A DNA stretch of 64,000 bases, from assembly GCF_947507565.1 (NCBI RefSeq), contig NC_089191.1:1364001-1428000 (forward strand), given 5' to 3'. The position numbers and the translations under genes were made by a program. Source of the DNA: Oscarella lobularis. Taxonomy: Eukaryota > Porifera > Homoscleromorpha > Homosclerophorida > Oscarellidae. Position 1 is the first letter of the stretch. Every line of letters begins with the position of its first letter. Shown here piece by piece: positions 59,195 to 64,000 of this stretch. Under the pieces are notes generated by a model. That model saw only the letters and a program-made list of their open reading frames with translations, had not been told where the DNA came from and ran no database searches.

Positions 59195-60215
59195 GTTTCA
59201 GAGCAACTACACTTCTCTTCATTGGGCATGATCGCTTGGCTTTGTCGAAATGGCGAAGCGCTTGATCTTAGAAGACGAAGCAGACATTGAAGCTCAAAAC
59301 AAGATACTCATTGTTTGGAATAGCTGTGTTTACTACAATGAATTTCTGAATGGAAGTGGGCGAGAATACCGTTTCTTGAAGCAGCTTTCAGAGTAAAAGA
59401 AAGAGTACTGAATTTTATAATTGGGAGAGAGGGTGCAGAATTCGTAAGAGTAAAGTAAGTTTACTGCCTGCATATTTGTTAAAGATTGTGGCTGCCCGTA
59501 TGACTGTAGAATTGCGATAGAGCTTTGGCTATGGCAAGTGTCTAGGGACGTATAAAGGTTGGCAAATTTTTTGTTGAATGTAGTCTTGATATTATGAAAC
59601 CTCATCAAGTGCCCAACCTTATTATTTACTTATTTAGAGAGGGTGCAGTATTCACGCCAGACAGCTTAAGAAAAGATATTTGAAGTTAATATTGCTAAAA
59701 AAGGCCTGTAGACGGGGCTCTCGATGGAGCTTAAGCATTCACCGGTAGAAGATCTTCAAATATTTCCAGCTTTTGGTTGAAGTGGGATTAAATACTGAAG
59801 AATCAGACAAATACGTTTTCTTTTCACTTTTGAAAGGAATCTTTCCTCGTAGCATTATCTCCTATTTGATGGAATGTTGTATCATTAGTTCTGTCGTTTC
59901 TAAGTATTATTGTAAACGCTAAGTTCAGGAGCTAGGAAAGGGACTAACGTCTTTTAACGGTAGATGTCGGGCGTATATTACATCATTATAGGTTTCCTAA
60001 TTGACTTTTAGAACGGCACTACTTCTCTTCATTGGGCTTGCAAGATTGGCCACGTGGAAACCGCAGCATACCCGATTTCTGTTGGTGCAGACATTGAAGC
60101 TTCTACTAATGTATCTTTCTAATAATCTGAATGTCGGTGTTTTGAAAACAGCTTGCTTTCAGTGGAGAAGAACGCCTTTTCTTCAAGCTGTTTTTCATGG
60201 CAACGATTAGGCATT
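59195..60215 (+). pseudogene. Ankyrin-repeat gene relic
   Basis: Near 59200-59300: NYTSLHWA, stop, then FVEMAKRLILEDEADIEAQN. Near 60010-60120: NGTTSLHWACKIGHVETAAY and VGADIEASTN. Near 60170: RTPFLQAVFHGND. TSLHWA..GH.E.A..L....ADIEA is the ankyrin consensus. The three units are hundreds of bases apart, with stops and AT-rich filler between. GT/AG sites allow that some are exons, but the first contains a stop inside the repeat. Ankyrin repeats mediate protein binding. Confidence 0.6.
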
Positions 60216-60930
60216 CAGGTTTTTAGTTTTCAAAAGTTGCGATTGTAGCGCAGACACAGTAAGGCGTCATGTCGGCGTCATGAAACACCGTATATAATAT
60301 GCGTATTTAATACATTACAGTCTGGCAAAGAAGAGTTAGATATTACTGACTGACGTCCTCTATTTCTGAAGAGCGAATGAAACTTCTCACAAAAGAAAAT
60401 GACAGCCTTTGTAAGATTCGTATTATTTCATATTCTCATCAACAGTTTTTTCATGAGCAAAAGTGTGTACTTAAAGTCGCAAACAGTGTTGCATACCTAA
60501 ACATGGTGTTCAAAAACTTATTATTTACCGGCTTTCTCTAAACCAGCATTATTCAAAACTGTTACATTTATTTAATTAAAAACAGCTTGCTTAGAGAAAA
60601 AGCTGATAAATTTAGCTTTAAAAAATAGACCTAAATACTCGGTTCGGAGCGCGTTTCAAAAACCCTAATGTCGTTCCAAAATCGCTGAGTCGAAGGCGCG
60701 GTGATATACGGGATGTGCTTTCGCTTACGTTAGGTCCATTAGCCCAACGGTGGTGCGTCTAAACGCGGCAGGTCAGTAAAAGCCTTTGACTCTTAAAGAG
60801 ACTTCCAGAACAACTGCGTCGTTTGGAGGCAGCTGTCCCAAAAGCATGATGTTCCAAAACCGCTGCACGACTACAAGATTAGGATTCTGAGAGGAGAATT
60901 TTGTACATCAAAAGAAATTATTTAATTAGC
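60216..60930. other. No recognisable feature
   Basis: AT-rich. No coding or repeat signal supported. Confidence 0.4.
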
Positions 60931-60934
60931 GACT

Positions 60935-61273
60935 TTGCAAGGCGTCAGAAAGCGTGTTTGTAACAGCATTAATTCTACGTCTAGCCTCTTTGTTTCCGCA
61001 TGGAGAAAATCCACGACAAATTCTAACTACGTTGCCGCAGCTAAGGGACAAAAAGTTTCTCCCGTTTTCTATAAATGGTGTAACACGACCTCATCGCTTT
61101 GGGAGCTGCATGACTTAGAGGGACTTGCGTACGCTGATAGAAAATGTAACTACCGCAATTCACAAATCCAAGAAATAGATTCGTTAATTACTAAGGTTTC
61201 TTCAACTTCTTGTCGTTCCTCGCCTCGTCGCAACTGGGCAGTCAGAGGTGACGTCACGAACAAAAGGCTTTAG
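60935..61273 (+). CDS. Unrecognised 112-codon ORF
   Basis: Open from ATG to TAG with a moderately protein-like centre (SPVFYKWCNTTSSLWELHDL, NSQIQEIDSLITKVSSTSCR). AATAAAGT follows 35 bp after the stop, a possible polyadenylation signal. No domain recognised; it could be a final exon. Confidence 0.3.
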   Translation: MQGVRKRVCNSINSTSSLFVSAWRKSTTNSNYVAAAKGQKVSPVFYKWCNTTSSLWELHDLEGLAYADRKCNYRNSQIQEIDSLITKVSSTSCRSSPRRNWAVRGDVTNKRL

Positions 61274-61628
61274 CAGCAGACGTCCTCTTTTTCTCTAAGT
61301 AAAAAATAAAGTTTTGGCGACCAGCTGCCCGGCTGCCTCCGTTTTCAATTTCTATCCTCAAAGACGACTTTCTCCGGAGAGTCTAAAGGCAGAAACACGG
61401 GAATTTTAATCGTACTCGTAAGAAAAATCCGCAAATTTATCATTGTTTTTTCGCTTCCCAATTATGGTGCTAAACCAATCAATTTACCCCAGAATTAACG
61501 GGATTATCTACCATGGAGTAATGATTACCGCTTTTCGCGTGAAAGTAGATTTTCGTGTCGAAAGCAAAGCGGAAGATTGGTTGTGAGGGAAAACTTAGCT
61601 GACGGCTTTTTGAATAACAAACTTCTGA

Positions 61629-61654
61629 ATAACAATTTGTTAACAAATTGTTAT
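61629..61654. repeat. 26-bp perfect palindrome
   Basis: ATAACAATTTGTT followed by its exact inverse AACAAATTGTTAT, centred on GTTAAC, immediately downstream of the AT-hook exon on its strand. Confidence 0.9.
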
Positions 61655-61904
61655 CGTATCCGCGGTCGTCCGCGGCGTTTCGTCTTTCGCCTACGCATTG
61701 GTGCGTGTCGTTTAGGTAAGGGTGGATTGTTTTTCTCGTTACCTTTATTGTATCTCTTTCGAGCCATGAGGGCGAAAAAGCCCGAGGACTCCTGGTTCGA
61801 TTCGTTGTCACTTTCGTGCACGGCGCGCTCATACTCAGCCCAGATCGCGTCGTCTGGGTATTTCGCTCGCAGGGATTTTAGAAATTGGTTCGCGTCTCTG
61901 GCCA
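61651..61904 (-). CDS. Small basic protein or exon with an AT-hook
   Basis: After CTTTGCAG the frame reads MARDANQFLKSLRAKYPDDA, IWAEYERAVHESDNESNQES, FFALMARKRYNKGNEKNNPP and ends MRRRKTKRRGRPRIR. RRGRPR is an AT-hook core that binds the minor groove of AT-rich DNA. The acceptor-like CAG directly before the ATG suggests either a coding exon or a short ORF with a 5' intron. The stop lies in the palindrome. No relative recognised. Confidence 0.4.
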
Positions 61905-61945
61905 TCTGCAAAGCTTTTTTCGCTCCAAAAACATTATGGACGTAG

Positions 61946-63500
61946 CAAAATGTGCCGCTTTTTAGCGAAAAGCCGTCGCAATTTAGCGGGAACCCATTGC
62001 AATTCCAATGAGGTTCGTATTAGAGATGCTGTATTGGGGCTAGGGGCGGGGTCTTTGTGAGGGAAGGAGGTCGTTACGTTCTTTTCTAGCCGTTGGGTAG
62101 GGCGGGAGAGGGTGGGATTATGGTGAGGTTTGGATTAGGTGGGTTATTTGAGACGTTGGGCCTTCTGGAGTTTTTTAGCTTTAGGTTGTGCACGTGCCGT
62201 GCACGTGCGAGAAACTTTGTGCACGAGAGGATTTATTATTAGGCTTATTATATGTGTTAATGGTTTATTATTTTATTTGGTTTGGCTGTAGAGGGTTATA
62301 TTAGTATTGAATGTTTTTTAGTTGTTCGATTGCTTATCGGTTGCGGATTGCAGGACGCAGCCCAAAGAAATGGGTTAAGAGAAGGAATTGCACAAAGGCA
62401 AAGCTGGATCAACCGCTTTATCCATTACCGGTCGACCAGCAGGGTGACAATTTTAGGTATGTGGTATAGGAGGAGTGGGTAATTTGAGATGGTCATTGGT
62501 GGTTGTGATTTTAGGTAGGGGACAGATTGAGTCAAAACACTTCTGATTGGATCAGTATATTTTTCAATGACCGAGGGTGTCTTTTAGAGTGCACTATGGA
62601 CTCCAGTTCAATGGTATCTGAGGAGGAATAAGCCTCCCTTTGTGTTTGTTGTGTGCACTATGTGAGGGAGTAAGATTATAATATCAGCCTTCTTGTCTAG
62701 GGGGTGGACAAGGATGGAAGGGCAGGTGGAGGAAAGGGTTTTTGCGAGGAGCAAGCATGAGGAAGATTTCTTCTACGGGCAGTTAGAGGCGGGGGCATGG
62801 AACAGAAGAAAGAGAGAAAAAGAAAAGGGAAGAGAAAAGGAAATATATGCCTAGTATTAATATCATATTGTTGTGAGATTAAGATTAGGATTAGCATTAC
62901 GATTTATGAGTGAAGTAGTTTATATGGTCTAGTAATATTTAGAAGATCTATAATGGTTGTGAGGGAGTTTTTTGCAAGAGAGGTTGACAAAAGCATTTTT
63001 AGAAAATTTTTGGTAACCATGGCAACAGTTGGGTCTTGGGGTTCCTTTGTGATACGTTACTGGAAAGGAAGATTTAGAGCCCGATTCATGCTTTAAGTTT
63101 AAAGTTATGGTTGGTTAAGGGAGTAGTGGTAGGAAAAATTCTTTTAAGATTTTTAGTTGCTAGGGAGATGTGGAGATTTGTTAAGGGAATGTGGGGATTC
63201 GTTAAGGAACTTGCGAAGCGCAATTCTATCGTGGGTGGCTCTTCCTGAAAAATCCCTAGTGTTCTCGGTCAATTCCTACGAAGTTATGCAGAATTTCGAT
63301 TTTCCAATTAACGCTCAAAATCATTAAGTTGCAGGATTGAAGAATCGTCGAATTCCTTCTTGCTGGCGCAGTCAACCAAGCCTTGGCGTAACGTATGCCT
63401 GCAGTCGTGAAGCAGAATCAACGAAGTTATAAAGCTGAAAGAAAGGATTGTGCCATAGCAGTAGCCAAAAAATTCTCTCCGTCGATCCCAAACGCCCTGA
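61946..63500. other. No gene seen; GT/purine-rich stretches
   Basis: 62040-63200 is rich in GGTTAGG-, TTTGTGAGG- and GGAAGAGAAAAGG-type sequence without long ORFs. GTGCACGTGCCGTGCACGTGC at ~62185-62210 is a small inverted/direct repeat. Nothing else supported. Confidence 0.4.
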
Positions 63501-63829
63501 CGTTTTTAATCCAGGTCATAGTTTTGTAATTGTTTAGATTAGGAAATCGTACAAAGACAGCAATTATCTCCGGCGAATAAGAGTGGGGCCCACTTCCCAA
63601 ACTTTGTCAATTTCGCAAGCAAATGTAACGTTGAACTCTCCTTAGTACTCTTTTTGCACAGCGCTTGCTTACGGCTTCTGCAGAGACTTTCAGATGATCG
63701 GGCGCGTTGCCTTGCCTTTCTCATCGTTGGCTGCCATAGCTGATTCTTTAGGAGGTATTTTTAGACCTAAAACGTAGACATTCCAAGGTGCTAGCAATAG
63801 TGCAACGAAATTCTTGTTTTTTAGCTGTT

Positions 63830-64000
63830 TCAGTGAGGTGCTACTTCAATGTCGCGATCTTCGCCGTCAATTATGTATTGAACAAACCTGTAACGCAGAG
63901 TGTTCCCGCTACAATCTGTAAAGAAAAAATATATAAGCGTTAGTGTTAGTATTCCAAGCACAGAGTAATTTTCAGTTAATTAATTACCAGCTGCTTTCGC
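63830..64000 (-). CDS. Last two exons of a gene leaving the window (partial)
   Basis: The final exon 63915-63830 (after TTTACAG) reads CSGNTLRYRFVQYIIDGEDR and DIEVAPH then TGA. The preceding exon ends at 63988 (GCAGCTG|GTAATT) and continues beyond 64000. The junction gives G|AT = Asp in phase. The intron of 72 bp carries TTAATTAATTA. Product not recognised; the rest lies outside the window. Confidence 0.48.

Overview
This is eukaryotic, most likely metazoan, nuclear DNA. Short GT-AG introns (many of 45-110 bp) can be traced through several genes with codon phase conserved. A diverged CSL/RBPJ (Suppressor of Hairless) gene and ankyrin, RING-like and AT-hook fragments are present, and nearly every recognisable long ORF comes from a transposon. 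There is no operon layout and no rRNA or confident tRNA gene. The mixture of Kolobok, ISL2EU, piggyBac, hAT, Tigger, integrase-like and Penelope-like elements suits a sponge, cnidarian or other non-model marine invertebrate; the species cannot be fixed from this sequence alone.

Layout. 0-9 kb: low-complexity DNA, coiled-coil exons with a tandemly duplicated 81-bp exon, decayed mobile-element proteins (one OTU protease-like), a four-unit tandem repeat and a RING-like two-exon gene. 9.5-15.2 kb: a CSL/RBPJ-like gene whose introns hold a large fold-back repeat and a nearly complete piggyBac. 15.6-17.7 kb: an IS630/Tc1-like transposase relic and two candidate host exons. 18.3-22.6 kb: a nearly intact Kolobok transposon (TTAA-flanked, 14-bp TIRs) with a multi-exon transposase and a second, convergent four-exon gene. 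23.4-26.7 kb: an ISL2EU-type element with ~345-bp terminal inverted repeats, carrying a THAP/DDE transposase and a SAP-SWIM-YqaJ protein, both cut at one internal deletion. 27-34 kb: candidate host exons, satellites, a hAT end and an integrase-like relic.

33.9-36.1 kb: a TTAA-flanked MITE, a 35-bp minisatellite, then a candidate micro-exon gene whose internal exons are mostly phase 1-1 and multiples of three. 36.2-46.3 kb: two Penelope-like fragments in inverted orientation, three copies of a small proline-rich micro-exon family (one hit by a hAT with a 6-bp TSD) and an intact DUF7869-like ORF. 46.9-54.1 kb: candidate host exons, a minus-strand hAT, a second SAP-SWIM protein and a second piggyBac. 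54.5-57 kb: a Tigger element with a minisatellite grown inside its ORF. 57-64 kb: DUF4371, palindromic and tRNA-like repeats, ankyrin relics, an AT-hook exon, and the last exon of a minus-strand gene that leaves the window.

A recurring pattern is that several otherwise good reading frames break by a single base, usually a missing A in a short A-run. That points to assembly homopolymer errors or very recent decay. All functional statements are by recognition of motifs; nothing was searched or computed.
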